DNA from: Streptomyces sp. NBC_01497
GTDB lineage: Bacteria > Actinomycetota > Actinomycetes > Streptomycetales > Streptomycetaceae
Assembly: GCF_036250695.1 (NCBI RefSeq)
Contig: NZ_CP109427.1
Coordinates: 8,308,001 to 8,372,000, forward strand
Length of the DNA: 64,000 nt
Direction of reading: 5' to 3'
The position numbers and the translations under genes are program-made. Numbering within the stretch: position 1 is the stretch's first letter; each line of letters starts with the position of its first letter. This document shows positions 1 to 9,306 of the stretch, piece after piece. The notes under the pieces were generated by a model that worked only from the letters and a program-made list of their open reading frames with translations, was not told the origin of the DNA and made no database searches.

Positions 1-479
1 GGGGTGGCAGTCGCTGCGAGCAGCACGGCGGAGTCGGCCGCGTGCCCCGTGCCGGAGCGAGGGGACAGCCGCGTAGGCCGGCGCCATTGCGTCCCCCGAC
101 CGTGTGCGCGATCAGCGGCGCGCGCTCGGGACGCTGGAGCCGCCAGTCCAGGCAGCCGGGGCCGTAACCACGAGCTTCTGCCCACGCTGTAGCTCTCCGA
201 CCGTGGTCGACGAGCCGACAGCCGTCCCCTGTGCGGTTGGTGGTGAACCGTCAGGCCCCTCCGTTGCTAATTGACTGATCAATCAACTCTGAGCATAATC
301 ATCCCGGACCGGCCCCCGACATCGGCCACGGCTGCACACAGAGACCTCCAGGCGTGAGCGGCGCGTGAGCGATCGCGCCGGGTTCGTCATGTCGCGTGAG
401 CCGGACTCGGCTGCGTGAAAGCGGGCTCTGCCCATCTCCTTCTACGGCGACCTCGCCACAATGCGGAAGAGGCATGAAA
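1..479. other. Left-end spacer, no gene recognised
   Basis: No convincing coding region is visible on either strand. The frames that stay open have no recognisable domain. The only clear signals are the promoter and operator at 271-299 upstream of the FAD monooxygenase. The regulator that would bind this operator is not visible and may lie beyond the window. Confidence 0.5.
271..299 (+). promoter_or_regulatory. Sigma70-type promoter with overlapping TetR-type palindrome
   Basis: TTGACT (271-276), a 17-base spacer and CATAAT (294-299) form a near-consensus vegetative promoter pointing at the FAD monooxygenase. The -35 box sits inside an almost perfect palindrome, TTGACTGATCAATCAA (271-286), which matches 7 of 8 positions per half around TGATCA. 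That layout is typical of a TetR-family operator that blocks RNA polymerase. A start near 306 would leave a leader of about 170 bases. The binding protein is inferred. Confidence 0.7.
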
Positions 480-2270
480 GTGTCCCAGGAAATCGATGCA
501 CACGTTCCCGTCCTGATAGTTGGTGGCGGCGGAGCCGGCCTCACCTCGTCGATCCTGCTGTCGAGACTCGGCGTCCCTTCGCTCCTCGTCACCCGCCAGC
601 CGACCACGACACGGCTGCCACGCGGTCACATCCTCAATCAGCGTTCTATGGAAATCCTGACCGACACGGGCGTCTCTGCCGACATCAGGGCGAAGAGCAC
701 GCCTCCGCAGAACATGAGGGGTGTTGCCTGGTACTCGGGACTTTCCGGCGAAGGGCCCAAGGACGCGCACGGCCGCCGTCTGGGCTTCGTCGAGGGATGG
801 GGCGCGGGCTACACGGACCCGGACTACGTCGCGGCGAGCCCGGAGGCCGCCACCAATCTCTCGTTGCTGCGCTCGGAGCCGATTCTCAAGGCGCACGCCG
901 AGAGTCACCCCCTGGCGACGATCCGGTTCCATCACGAACTGGTCGATCTGGAACAGGACGCCGACGGGGTGACCTCCACCATCCTGGACCGCGGCACCGG
1001 AGAGACCTACCGGGTGCGGTCCTCCTACGTCCTGGGTGCTGACGCCGGACGCACGGTGGGCGACCTCGCCGGCGTGAAGGTGACCATGCATGACACTTTC
1101 CGAAAGCTGATAAGCCTTTACCTGTCTGCGGACCTGTCGCGCCAGCTGCCCAGCGACGATTCCATTCTTACCTGGGTGTTCAATCCCGACTTCCCGGAGC
1201 ACCTGGACTACGGTGCCGTGCTGGTGCCGCAGGGCCCGGATCACTGGGGTCGGAACTCAGAGGAGTGGCTGCTCGCCGTGTCCAGGCCCGACCTGGACGA
1301 GTCACAGCCCGAGAAGATGCTGCGCTGGGCCAGCGAGGCACTGGGCATTCCCGACCTCAAGGCGGACGTTCTCGGTGTGAGTGAGTGGTACCTGGAGCGC
1401 TTCCTGATCGACGATTTCCGGGCCGGGCGGGTATTCCTGTTGGGCGACGCCGCACATCGTCTCCCCCCGTCCGGAGGGCTGGGCCTCAACAGCGCGATCC
1501 AGGATGCCTACAACCTGTGCTGGAAGCTCGCCGCCGTGCTGGCGGGGCGAGCCGGAGACGCCCTGCTGGACACGTACAGCGCCGAGCGCCGACCGGTGAA
1601 CCTGAACAACATCGAATGCTCGATCAAGGCCGTCAGCGGCCAGGGGTCGATGGCCTCGGCGCTGGGACTGTCGACGGACAAGAGCGCCGAGGAGAACTGG
1701 ACGGAGCTGAGCCGGTTCTGGGAGGACTCTCTTCCAGGCGCCGCCGAGCGGCGGCACGAGTTCAACGAGTGGCTCGCCGCAAGCACGCTCGAGTACCACC
1801 AGCACAACGTCGACTTCGGCTACACCTACGACTCCACCGCGGTCGTCGGTGACGGATCCCCGGCGCCCGTCTCCCCTGACGAGATCCGCCTGTACCAGCC
1901 CAGCACCAGGCCCGGTCATCCGCTGCCGCACGCGTGGGTGGAACGCAGCAACGAGCGCCTGGCACTGCGCTCACTGGTTCACGACGGACACTTCGCGCTG
2001 ATCGCCGGTGAGAACGGTGCGCGGTGGGTCGAGGCAGCCGAGAAGCTCGCGCAGGCAGAAGGCATTCCGCTGCGCACCGCGCGGGTGGGACTCGGCGCGG
2101 TCGACCTCATCGACATCCGGCTGGCCTGGCAGCGCAACCGTGAAATCTCTGCGGAGGGAGTTGTCTTGGTGCGCCCTGACGGGTACATCGCCTTCCGCTC
2201 GGTCGACGCGGCCGACGATCCGCTGGCCACCCTCACCGCCGTCTTCCAGCAGGTGCTCGCCACCGGCTGA
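480..2270 (+). CDS. FAD-dependent aromatic monooxygenase (PheA/TfdB-type, class A)
   Basis: Predicted NAD(P)H-dependent flavoprotein hydroxylase of about 596 residues, the usual length of the phenol hydroxylase/polyketide hydroxylase family. The N-terminal Rossmann motif VLIVGGGGAGL binds FAD. The second FAD motif, GDAAHRLPPSGGLGLN, lies near residue 325. The C-terminal stretch resembles the thioredoxin-like tail of this family (VLVRPDGYIAFR). The GTG at 480 is preferred because AGAGG (468-472) lies seven bases upstream; an in-frame ATG at 474 has the same motif only one base away. It stands alone behind the promoter and operator at 271-299, so a TetR-type repressor probably controls it, perhaps in response to an aromatic ligand. 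The substrate cannot be told. Confidence 0.88.
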   Translation: MSQEIDAHVPVLIVGGGGAGLTSSILLSRLGVPSLLVTRQPTTTRLPRGHILNQRSMEILTDTGVSADIRAKSTPPQNMRGVAWYSGLSGEGPKDAHGRRLGFVEGWGAGYTDPDYVAASPEAATNLSLLRSEPILKAHAESHPLATIRFHHELVDLEQDADGVTSTILDRGTGETYRVRSSYVLGADAGRTVGDLAGVKVTMHDTFRKLISLYLSADLSRQLPSDDSILTWVFNPDFPEHLDYGAVLVPQGPDHWGRNSEEWLLAVSRPDLDESQPEKMLRWASEALGIPDLKADVLGVSEWYLERFLIDDFRAGRVFLLGDAAHRLPPSGGLGLNSAIQDAYNLCWKLAAVLAGRAGDALLDTYSAERRPVNLNNIECSIKAVSGQGSMASALGLSTDKSAEENWTELSRFWEDSLPGAAERRHEFNEWLAASTLEYHQHNVDFGYTYDSTAVVGDGSPAPVSPDEIRLYQPSTRPGHPLPHAWVERSNERLALRSLVHDGHFALIAGENGARWVEAAEKLAQAEGIPLRTARVGLGAVDLIDIRLAWQRNREISAEGVVLVRPDGYIAFRSVDAADDPLATLTAVFQQVLATG

Positions 2271-2355
2271 CCGGACTGGAAGGGCTCCGCCACCGACGTC
2301 GGCCGGAACACCGTGAAACCACTGTTGTACGTGGCGCTCGGGAGAGTCCGCACTG

Positions 2356-2425
2356 CCCGCAACCCGCAACCCGCAACCCGCAACCGGCAACCCGCAACCG
2401 GCAACCCGCAACCCGCAACCCGCAA
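2356..2425. repeat. Tandem 7-bp repeat (CCCGCAA)n
   Basis: Ten head-to-tail copies of CCCGCAA, eight exact and two with a G (CCGGCAA), lie in the spacer after the FAD monooxygenase. The seven-base unit would keep shifting the reading frame, and no gene spans it. It looks like a slippage minisatellite. Confidence 0.9.
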
Positions 2426-2619
2426 GCCGCACAGCAGCCCGCAGCTGCAGCCCCAGCCGCAGCGAAAGTAGCCCAAGCTGTCGCGATCGACCCGTCCATA
2501 GGGGCCGGATGATCCGGTGGCTACTTCCGCGGCGTCGCAGAGCCGCACGTTCGGGAGGCGTCGCACTGGCCTCAACGCTTCGTTGGTGATGGTGTGCGGA
2601 TCCTGAGCGGGGGCGTCGC

Positions 2620-2685
2620 AAGTGCCTTCTGGGCTGGGGTGATGAGGCTTTCCCGGGCTTCTGTCATCACAGCGAGAAGGCACTT
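2620..2685. repeat. 66-bp nested inverted repeat (hairpin or MITE-like)
   Basis: Perfect 11-base outer arms, AAGTGCCTTCT (2620-2630) and AGAAGGCACTT (2675-2685), enclose inner arms GTGATGA (2639-2645) and TCATCAC (2664-2670). The DNA or RNA could fold into a long two-stage hairpin. There is no following T-run, so it is not a classical terminator. A relic of paired transposon ends or a tiny non-autonomous element is possible. Confidence 0.6.
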
Positions 2686-2855
2686 TCTGCGTGGGGACCA
2701 GTGGGCCGCCTCCGCAGCTTGCGTCTCCGCCGGCCGGGGGTGGTGGCCCACGTCGGTTCCCGGCTACTGCTGTGACTGCGTGGTTCACGGTTTCGGGCGA
2801 AGACCGGACGTTATCCCGTTGCTGTTGCTTCCGTCAGTGCGGCAGGGTCTGCGTC

Positions 2856-3356
2856 ATGGTGGAACTACGTACTGTGGAATCGGACGACTGGCCGATCTGG
2901 CGGGAACTGCGGTTGGCAGCCCTGGCAGAGGCGCCCTACGCCTTCGGGTCGACACTTGCCCAGTGGCAAGGAGCCGGTGACAGCGAAGACCGCTGGCGTG
3001 CGCGTCTGGAGATTCCCGGCGCACACAACGTCGTTGCGGTGGTCGACGGTCGTCCTGCGGGGATGGCGAGCGGCGTTCCCGTTGAGCATGCGGAAGACAG
3101 CGCCGAGCTGATCTCGATGTGGGTCAGTCCCGCGGTCCGGGGCGGAGGGGTCGGCGACTGTCTGATCCGGGAAGTCGCACGGTGGGCCGTGGAGCGAGGC
3201 GCCACGTCCTTGAGTCTGTCCGTGATGCCGGACAACAAAAGGGCTGCCGCTCTCTACGAGCGCCACGGATTCATGGACACCGGTGTGCCGGGTGACCCGC
3301 TGCCGGATGGCATGGGCAACGAACAGGTCATGGCCAAGGATCTGACGAACGGCTAG
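2856..3356 (+). CDS. GNAT-family N-acetyltransferase
   Basis: Compact 166-residue protein with the Gcn5-related acetyltransferase fold. The N-terminus (VELRTVESDDWPIWRELRL) is the usual first strand and helix. The acetyl-CoA pyrophosphate-binding loop is VRGGGVGDCLIREV near residue 100, a variant of RxxGxG/A. The C-terminal motif B (NKRAAALYERHGF) is well preserved. The ATG at 2856 is chosen because the family N-terminus begins there; the frame stays open upstream, but that part shows no homology. It appears monocistronic. The acceptor is unknown; small amines, antibiotics or protein N-termini are all possible. Confidence 0.85.
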   Translation: MVELRTVESDDWPIWRELRLAALAEAPYAFGSTLAQWQGAGDSEDRWRARLEIPGAHNVVAVVDGRPAGMASGVPVEHAEDSAELISMWVSPAVRGGGVGDCLIREVARWAVERGATSLSLSVMPDNKRAAALYERHGFMDTGVPGDPLPDGMGNEQVMAKDLTNG

Positions 3357-4273
3357 GCAGGGCACCTTCTCGCTTGCTCACGCGCCCACGGCGAAGGGGC
3401 GCCCGCCTCGGATGCCCTTCTCGCCGCGGATGCGGATGCGGACGCGCTCGCGGCCTTCGGCGGCCGAGCGGCCGGGGTGACGGGCGTTGGCGTCACGCCA
3501 GGACAGGCAGGCAGGCGTGCGGGCCGGGCAGGGCAGGGCTTCGCACCGTAGGCTGTGCACCGGGAGATTCGGGTGGTCGGGGCGGTGATGCTGAACTGTC
3601 CCAATCACCTCGCCTGGGCCTCGATCGGGTTGCCCCAAGAGGCGTAGGCCGGCTGACGCACAGCTCGACCCGGACACACTGCGCGCAGGCGTGCGGGCAC
3701 GCGGCACCAGGCACGACTCGGCCAGGAACGTGGTCGAGGTGACGGTGAGGTTCCCCGACACTGGGAGGCCCTCTCCGCCCTGCCCCTGCCGCGCGAACGA
3801 CCGAGGGGGCTGTCTGCGGTTCCGTCGGCGGGCGGCAGCGCCGTGACGTCCGCGTCCAGTGCGGCGGTGGCGTGCGCCCGTGTCCGGGCACACGGCAGTG
3901 CAGGCTGTACGGCCTCCGGCAGGCCGCGTCACGAGGCGGTCGAAGCATCATGGTGAGCACCGGAGTCGGCAGTCGCGCCGGAGGCACCGCTCACCTGCCC
4001 TCGTGACCCGCACCGGTGTATGACGTTCAACCAACCCTTCAGGCGGTCAACGCCGTTCGTGGGTCGCGGCGATGAGGACGGCGATGTCGAGGCGGGCCGG
4101 GGGCTTTCCGAAAGCGGCAAGACCCCGGCTGTTTCCGCCTCATGTGATGGCACCGCGCTCCACTGCGTACCGTGCCTTGCGGACCTCACGGTCGACGCGG
4201 ACCTCACGGTCGACGGGGGAGGCCCCGGCCCGCCGTTCCCCGGTGCGCAGGATCGACGGGGTTTCGCAGTGGA
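3357..4273. other. Gene-free spacer of about 0.9 kb
   Basis: Overlapping open frames exist on both strands, but none has a recognisable motif, a plausible start with ribosome binding site, or a known family signature. The region contains one 18-bp tandem duplication (4179-4214). It may hold decayed genes. Confidence 0.4.
4179..4214. repeat. Perfect 18-bp tandem duplication
   Basis: The unit GCGGACCTCACGGTCGAC occurs twice back to back (4179-4196 and 4197-4214). It lies in a non-coding spacer just beyond the 3' end of the SDR gene. Confidence 0.9.
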
Positions 4274-5011
4274 TCAGAACATGCCTCCGCCGGCGCCGAT
4301 CGTCTGGCCGGTGATCCAGCGGCTCTGCTCGGAGACCAGGAAGCGGACGACATCGGCGATGTCGTCCGGCTGCCCGACCCGGCCGAGTGGTGTGTTCGCG
4401 ACCTCGGCGTCGATCACCGCCTGCCCGGCGTCGACCAGGGCCGACGTCAGGACCGCGCCGGGCAGCACGCTGTTGACCGTGATGCCGCGGGCACCCACCT
4501 CGTGGGCCAGTACCCGGACCAGGTGGTCGACGGCGGCCTTGCTCGCCGCGTAGACGCCGGTTCCGGTACGGGGCATCAGAGTCAGTCCGGCGGAGATGGC
4601 AACGATGCGCCCACCGTCGGGGAGCCGGATCGCGGCCTCACGCAACGCGATGAACGCCGACCGCACGTTCGTGGCGAAGATCGCGTCGAACTGCTCGTCG
4701 GACGTCTCGACGATCGTGCCGTGGTTCACGTTGGCGGCGTTGAGCACCAGGATGTCGAGGCGGCCGAACTCCTTCTCCGCGACATCGAACAACCCGCGCA
4801 GTTGCGTGGCGTCGGCGATGTCAGCGGGTGCGGCGACCGCGGTGCCACCGGCGCGCTGGATGCCGCGTACTACGTCCTCGGCCTGCTCGCGCTCCGGCGG
4901 GTAGTAGTTGACGACTACGCCGGCCCCGTCCTCGGCGAGGTGTTCTGCTATCGTCCTGCCAATTCCCCGCGACGCACCCGTCACCAGCGCGACCTTGCCC
5001 TGCAGTGCCAT
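4274..5011 (-). CDS. SDR-family oxidoreductase (FabG-like)
   Basis: Classical short-chain dehydrogenase/reductase of 245 residues, the normal family length. The cofactor motif TGASRGIG is at residues 11-18, NAAN at 91-94, and the catalytic set is N115, S140, Y154 and K158 (YAASK). The C-terminus ends with the usual WITGQTIGAGGGMF. The residues after strand beta2 (NYYPPE) have no acidic residue at the usual NAD-selecting spot, so NADPH is likely. The substrate cannot be read from sequence; ketoacyl-like or small carbonyl compounds are typical. It is flanked by gene-free spacers on both sides and is apparently monocistronic. Confidence 0.9.
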   Translation of the reverse strand: MALQGKVALVTGASRGIGRTIAEHLAEDGAGVVVNYYPPEREQAEDVVRGIQRAGGTAVAAPADIADATQLRGLFDVAEKEFGRLDILVLNAANVNHGTIVETSDEQFDAIFATNVRSAFIALREAAIRLPDGGRIVAISAGLTLMPRTGTGVYAASKAAVDHLVRVLAHEVGARGITVNSVLPGAVLTSALVDAGQAVIDAEVANTPLGRVGQPDDIADVVRFLVSEQSRWITGQTIGAGGGMF

Positions 5012-5534
5012 GGAATGACCTTCTTCAGTGGGACCGGATTCGCCCGGCGCAGAATGATGACGGTGGTCAGACTACGGTTTGCGGTGGGCCCCCCGCACCC
5101 ACGACCCCCACCCTCCGGACGACCTCTCCAAGCCGTTCGGGCAGCCGTCTTGACTGACCGTGGACCGCGGGGGCACCCACCGCGAGCAGGACGAGTGGGC
5201 GGGCTGGAGGCTCGACAAGCCATGCGGAGTGTGCTGCACCCTGGGCGGGGGAGGTACAGCACGTTGAGGTCAAGGGCGCCACGGGGTCCGGGACGGAGCG
5301 TCGGGCCGGCGGACAACGAGGATCTGTACGCCCGGGGACAGGCGCGACACAGGTCGACCGTGCATCGTCAGCCACACCGAGGTCGGCAACCGGACCGACC
5401 CGTATCCGGGAGTGGCGGCAAGGCCACGCTCTTCACCGGTCAAAGGGCCGCCGAGCAAGGCATGGGACTCCGTGGGGCGTTGATCCGGGCCGTCCCACTC
5501 ACGGCGGCCCACTCACGGCGGCTGTGAGAGCCGG
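5012..5534. other. Gene-free spacer
   Basis: Nothing recognisable was found on either strand. The upstream region of the SDR gene must carry its promoter, but no clear motif stands out. Confidence 0.4.
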
Positions 5535-6267
5535 TCAGGCGTCCGTGCCGGGAAGATGATCGGGGAGGTCGGTGAGCTGTTCGACGCGGATCACCGTCTG
5601 ATCCGCCGTCGGGGATGGTCCACCGGTGACGAAATCGATGCCGCGGTCCAGCCAGATGCCGGTGAGACCCGCACGCGCGGCCGCGTGTACATCGCTTTCC
5701 AGCATGTCGGCGACGTTGACCGCGTGCGCGGGGTCCGTCCCCATCCGCCGGCAGGCAGTGGCATAGGCGACGGGCTTGGCCGCACCGAGCTCAGTCGGGG
5801 TCAGGACCGCTTCGAGGTATTCGAGGAGGCCGAAGCGGTCCAGCTTGGCGCTCTGCTGCTCGGGGTCCCCATTGGTCAGAACAGCCAGACGCGGTCCTCG
5901 GGGAAGAGGTCTCAGGGTCTCCAGACACGGCTGGACATCGGGGTAGCACCGCCAGGACTGCTCGAACACGGTGAGGTAGCGCTCGGCGATCCAGGCGTCC
6001 AGAAGGTCCGGAGATTTAAGGAAGCGGCTCGCCGAGCATCGGCAGGAAGGAACGGAGCCTGCGTCGGTGGTGCTCTGCGAAGGAGCACTGACCGGCCAGG
6101 TACTCCCGCATGTCGCGCGCCTCCAGCATCCACCACAACGTCCCGAGCTCCTCCGGTGAAGCCGCCCGGTTCGGGGCGGCCTGGACGATGTGGCCGATTG
6201 TTTCCCAGACCGCGCTTCGATGATCAACCAGGGTGCCGTCCAGATCGAAGAAAACCACATCAGCCAT
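5535..6267 (-). pseudogene. HAD-family phosphatase split by a single-base frameshift
   Basis: The N-terminal part, starting at 6267, carries the nucleophile motif FFDLDGT (D8 and D10) but hits a stop at about 6016. The rest of the protein continues in another frame: cap domain LLDAWIAERYLTVFEQSW, then motif II VLTNGD, motif III GAAKPVAYATAC, and motif IV VADMLESDVHAAARAG. Removing one T from the CCTTAAA run near 6015-6020 restores a single frame of exactly 243 codons plus stop. The break is therefore a recent one-base insertion or a sequencing error. The intact protein would be a YjjG/phosphoglycolate-phosphatase-like subfamily IA hydrolase. All catalytic motifs are present across the two pieces. 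Confidence 0.85.
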
Positions 6268-6640
6268 GCGGCGATCGTCTCGTAGTGCCGGCCCCTTGCG
6301 CGAGTGCTTCTCGTCGCGTGCGCGGGTGAGCCGACTGAGCGCCGCCGTTCACCGCCCCGTTGCTGCCCGCTCTCCCGTCGGCCCGAACGTCCGCAGGGGA
6401 TCACGGTGAGGACCCGCTCGATTTCGAGGAGGCGCGCCAGGCGCTGCCGTCAGATCAGTGGCCCACACGCCGATGTGGAAAGACGCATCTCGTGACGACG
6501 CCGGCGCCGGCTCTCGCTTCGCCGAGGACCGGTGCTACGGCGACACGCCGCACTGTTCCGACGCACCCGCACCGCGTGGGTCGCCGATCGGCCGGGGCAA
6601 GGAGCCGGGGGAGTGGAGCCGGCGCCCGAACAGGTGGGAA
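6268..6640. other. Gene-free spacer
   Basis: No recognisable gene. The stretch lies between the upstream end of the HAD gene and the 3' end of the RBBP9-like hydrolase. Both neighbours are on the minus strand, so it may hold the promoter for the HAD gene. Confidence 0.4.
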
Positions 6641-7183
6641 TCAGTCGGCGGTCTCGGCGAGGAGGTCTCTGAGCAGCTCCTCACCCTGGGGCCATGGGCC
6701 GAAGCCTGCCTCGGGGTTGACATGGCCTGCGTCGCCGAGGACCACGAACCGTGCGCCCCACTGGTCGGCCAGCAGACGGGACGAGTCGATCGCTGCCCAG
6801 GGGTCGGTGCTGCTGGCCGCCAGGACAGTCGGGAACGGCAATGGATGCGCCGCGGGTGGGCCGAAGCCCGCGATCGGCGCGCCCCGGGACGCCGAGTAGC
6901 CGATATCGGGCGGCGCCACCAACAGGGCTGCACGGATCTGGCCGTTGTGTCGGTGAGCCCAGTGAGCGACGGCGTGACAGCCGAGGCTGTGTGCGACCAG
7001 CACGACCGGTCCTGTGGCCCGCTGGATGGTGTCATGCAATGCGGCAACCCACTCGTCCCGGTCCGGTCGTTCCCAGTCGCGCTGCTCGACCCGAACGGCG
7101 CCGGGCCGGTCCCGGATCCAGTGGGACTGCCAGTGACTGAGACCGGAACCACCCAAGCCCGGCACGACGATCATGTTCTCCAT
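6641..7183 (-). CDS. RBBP9/YdeN-family serine hydrolase
   Basis: Small (180-residue) alpha/beta hydrolase without a lid domain, typical of the RBBP9/YdeN family. The first strand begins MIVVPGLGGSGLSHWQSHW, a family hallmark. The nucleophile elbow is AHSLG (S66), the acid is D127 (SSTDPWA) and the catalytic histidine is H154 (GDAGHVNPEAGFGPWPQG, another hallmark). The physiological substrate is not known for most members. A second ATG nine bases downstream (7174) has GGAG a few bases before it and could be the true start. The divergent partner is the FAD oxidase at 7536. Confidence 0.88.
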   Translation of the reverse strand: MENMIVVPGLGGSGLSHWQSHWIRDRPGAVRVEQRDWERPDRDEWVAALHDTIQRATGPVVLVAHSLGCHAVAHWAHRHNGQIRAALLVAPPDIGYSASRGAPIAGFGPPAAHPLPFPTVLAASSTDPWAAIDSSRLLADQWGARFVVLGDAGHVNPEAGFGPWPQGEELLRDLLAETAD

Positions 7184-7535
7184 GACGGGGACGGTAGCGC
7201 GCCGCTCCCACTGTCATCGAGCACCCCCGGGCCGAACGCCGACTCGGACCGGTGGCGGCGCGATGGGCGGGGCGGAGTCTGACGGTCACGCAGGCGCTGT
7301 CGCCACACCCCACCGCCTCGCCCCGTACCGGCCTGTCGGTCCCGATCGACGGCTGGGTCGAACCGCCGAGTCGGCTGCGACATTTTTGTGGCCTATGTCC
7401 ATATTTAAGTGGTTATCGGCTAAATCTATGTGGCCGGCCGGGCCGGACGGTGTGAACGTGGAGAACGGGCACGGAGTTCCGGACCTGTCCGGCATACCGG
7501 CTCCGGAACATTCCCGTGCCCAGAGGATGTATGTG
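7184..7535. promoter_or_regulatory. Divergent intergenic region with an AT-rich island
   Basis: This 350-bp spacer separates the minus-strand RBBP9-like hydrolase from the plus-strand FAD oxidase. The stretch at about 7380-7432 is unusually AT-rich for this genome (CATATTTAAGTGGTTATC within it) and is the most likely promoter and operator area. No precise -10/-35 pair is claimed. Confidence 0.45.
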
Positions 7536-8939
7536 ATGACTTTTAGTGATTCATCCCTGACGTCGGTCCTGCCGGAGGACGCCATGGTCCTCGGGGCCGC
7601 TGTGGCGGGTTCGGTTCTGCTGCCGGGCGACGTGGGATACGACGACGAACGTGCCCTCTTCAACCAGAATCACGACCTGGCGCCCGCGGTGATCGTGGTG
7701 GCGGAGAGCGCGGCCGATGTCCAGGCCGCTGTCAATTTCGCGGCGAGGCAGCAGCGGCCGGCCCTGGTGAAGACCACCGGCCACCAGATGGTCGGCCCGG
7801 CGCACGGCGCCGTCGTGATCGCGACCCGTCGGATGGATGACGTCGCCATCGACACGGTCGGCCGCACGGCGCGGGTGGGCGCCGGAGTCCTGTGGGCCGA
7901 GGTCATCGAGAAGGCGGCCGCGGTCGGACTGGCTCCTCTGAACGGATCGAATTCAACGGTGGGAGTCTCCGGTTACACCCTGGGCGGGGGGCTCAGCCCG
8001 ACGCTCGGCCGTTCCCACGGCTACGCCGCGGACCACGTGCGCTCACTCGACGTGGTGACCGCGGACGGCGAACTGCGGCATGTCGACGCGCGGTGCGAAC
8101 CCGAACTGTTCTGGGCGCTGCGCGGCGGCAAGGGCAACTTCGGAGTGGTCACCGCGCTGGAGTTCGACCTGTTCCCTGTTCCCCGGCTCTACGGTGGCGG
8201 GATCTACTTCCCCGGCGAGCGGATGGACGACGTACTGCGAGCCTGGACCGCCTGGCACCCGCGCACCCCGGAGACCATGGTCTCGTCGTTCGCTGTGCTG
8301 CGGTTGCCACCGCTGCCCGAAGTCCCCGAACCGCTGCGCGGGGCATTCGTGGTCGCCCTGCGCTTCGCTTACACCGGCAGGGCCGAGGACGGCGAGCGGA
8401 TGACAGCGCCGCTGCGGGCCGTGGCCCCGGCGGTCCTGGACACCGTGAGGGACATGCCGTACACCGAAGTCGGGTCGATCCACAACGAGCCGACCCAGCC
8501 ACTGCCCTATTACGAACGAAGCATCACTCTGCGGGAGTTCCCCACAGAGGCGCAGGACAAGCTGGTCGAACTCGTCGGCCCGGACTCCGACACCACCATG
8601 TGGATCGCCGAACCACGCGCCCTGGGCGGCGCATGGGACCGGGAGCCGGCGGTGCCCAACGCGGTGGCGACCAGAGGTCTGCCGTACGTCCTGCTGGGCG
8701 TCGAGGTCGGTCCGCTGTCTCAGGAGCAGCAGCACAAGGAGTCGGTCGCCGCGCTGCTCACGGGTATGGAGACCTGGCGGGGTGACCGGCCGCTGGTGAA
8801 CAACCTCGCCCCGGAAGAGGCGGCCGACGCCGCCGCGATCTACGGCCCCGAGCGTTACGAGCGCCTGGCCGCCGTCAAGAAGCTCTACGACCCGGCCAAC
8901 ATGTTCCGGATCAACCACAATGTGGTGCCCGCTGCCTGA
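7536..8939 (+). CDS. FAD-linked oxidase, BBE (berberine bridge enzyme-like) family
   Basis: 467-residue member of the FAD_binding_4 + BBE family, which oxidises sugars, alcohols or natural-product intermediates using oxygen. The FAD domain starts near residue 50 (APAVIVVAESAADVQAAVNF). A histidine in TTGHQMVG sits where the 8-alpha-histidyl FAD link forms. The second linkage site, normally Cys, is Tyr in SGYTLGGGLSP, so FAD should be singly attached or non-covalent. The C-terminal BBE motif YDPANMFRINHNVVP is intact. The ATG at 7536 has AGAGG nine bases upstream; an alternative ATG lies at 7527. It lies about 370 bp from the clavam regulator gene, but nothing ties it to clavam chemistry. Confidence 0.88.
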   Translation: MTFSDSSLTSVLPEDAMVLGAAVAGSVLLPGDVGYDDERALFNQNHDLAPAVIVVAESAADVQAAVNFAARQQRPALVKTTGHQMVGPAHGAVVIATRRMDDVAIDTVGRTARVGAGVLWAEVIEKAAAVGLAPLNGSNSTVGVSGYTLGGGLSPTLGRSHGYAADHVRSLDVVTADGELRHVDARCEPELFWALRGGKGNFGVVTALEFDLFPVPRLYGGGIYFPGERMDDVLRAWTAWHPRTPETMVSSFAVLRLPPLPEVPEPLRGAFVVALRFAYTGRAEDGERMTAPLRAVAPAVLDTVRDMPYTEVGSIHNEPTQPLPYYERSITLREFPTEAQDKLVELVGPDSDTTMWIAEPRALGGAWDREPAVPNAVATRGLPYVLLGVEVGPLSQEQQHKESVAALLTGMETWRGDRPLVNNLAPEEAADAAAIYGPERYERLAAVKKLYDPANMFRINHNVVPAA

Positions 8940-9306
8940 CCGGACACCGGCCGACCGGGCAGCGCCGGACGGATGCGCTGCCGCATCGCAGATCCCGGCG
9001 CACCCGGCCCACCCCGGGTACCGGTGGGGACACCGTCTGTTTGGCGCTGTACGGACCGGGCCGTGGGCCAGGACGGACGACACACCGCTGATGTCCACGT
9101 GTCGGGGGCAGGGCGGAGAGGAAGGCCACGGTCTCCGCGATGTCGATGCCGCTCAGGTACGAGATGCCGTGGAGCAGACCGGCCCTCATGCCGCCGTTCC
9201 GTGGGGTTCGAGACGGGTGGTCAGGGCAGTCAGCACGGCTCCCGGCCGTCGACGGCACCCGACCTGACCCGGCCGCGGGCGGGCAGGGCGCCGACCAGAG
9301 TGCCGT
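8940..9306. other. Convergent spacer
   Basis: It separates the plus-strand FAD oxidase from the 3' end of the minus-strand regulator. No gene or clear terminator was found. Confidence 0.4.

Larger units (their letters stand above)
2271..2855. other. Gene-free spacer with minisatellite and hairpin
   Basis: No coding region is supported. The stretch holds the (CCCGCAA)n array at 2356-2425 and the nested inverted repeat at 2620-2685. The rest has no recognisable feature. Confidence 0.5.

Noticed and set aside
4..192. Small plus-strand frame at the left end
   Set aside because: Arg/Ala-rich, no family signature, no ribosome binding site; probably chance in GC-rich DNA.
3378..3932. Minus-strand frame of 184 codons in the 3.4-3.9 kb spacer
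   Set aside because: Low-complexity Arg/Pro-rich product with no recognisable domain. Overlapping frames on both strands are equally open.
7536..8939. Bicovalent flavin (6-S-cysteinyl, 8-alpha-histidyl) oxidase
   Set aside because: The Cys position in the SGYTLGGG block is Tyr, so the second bond cannot form.
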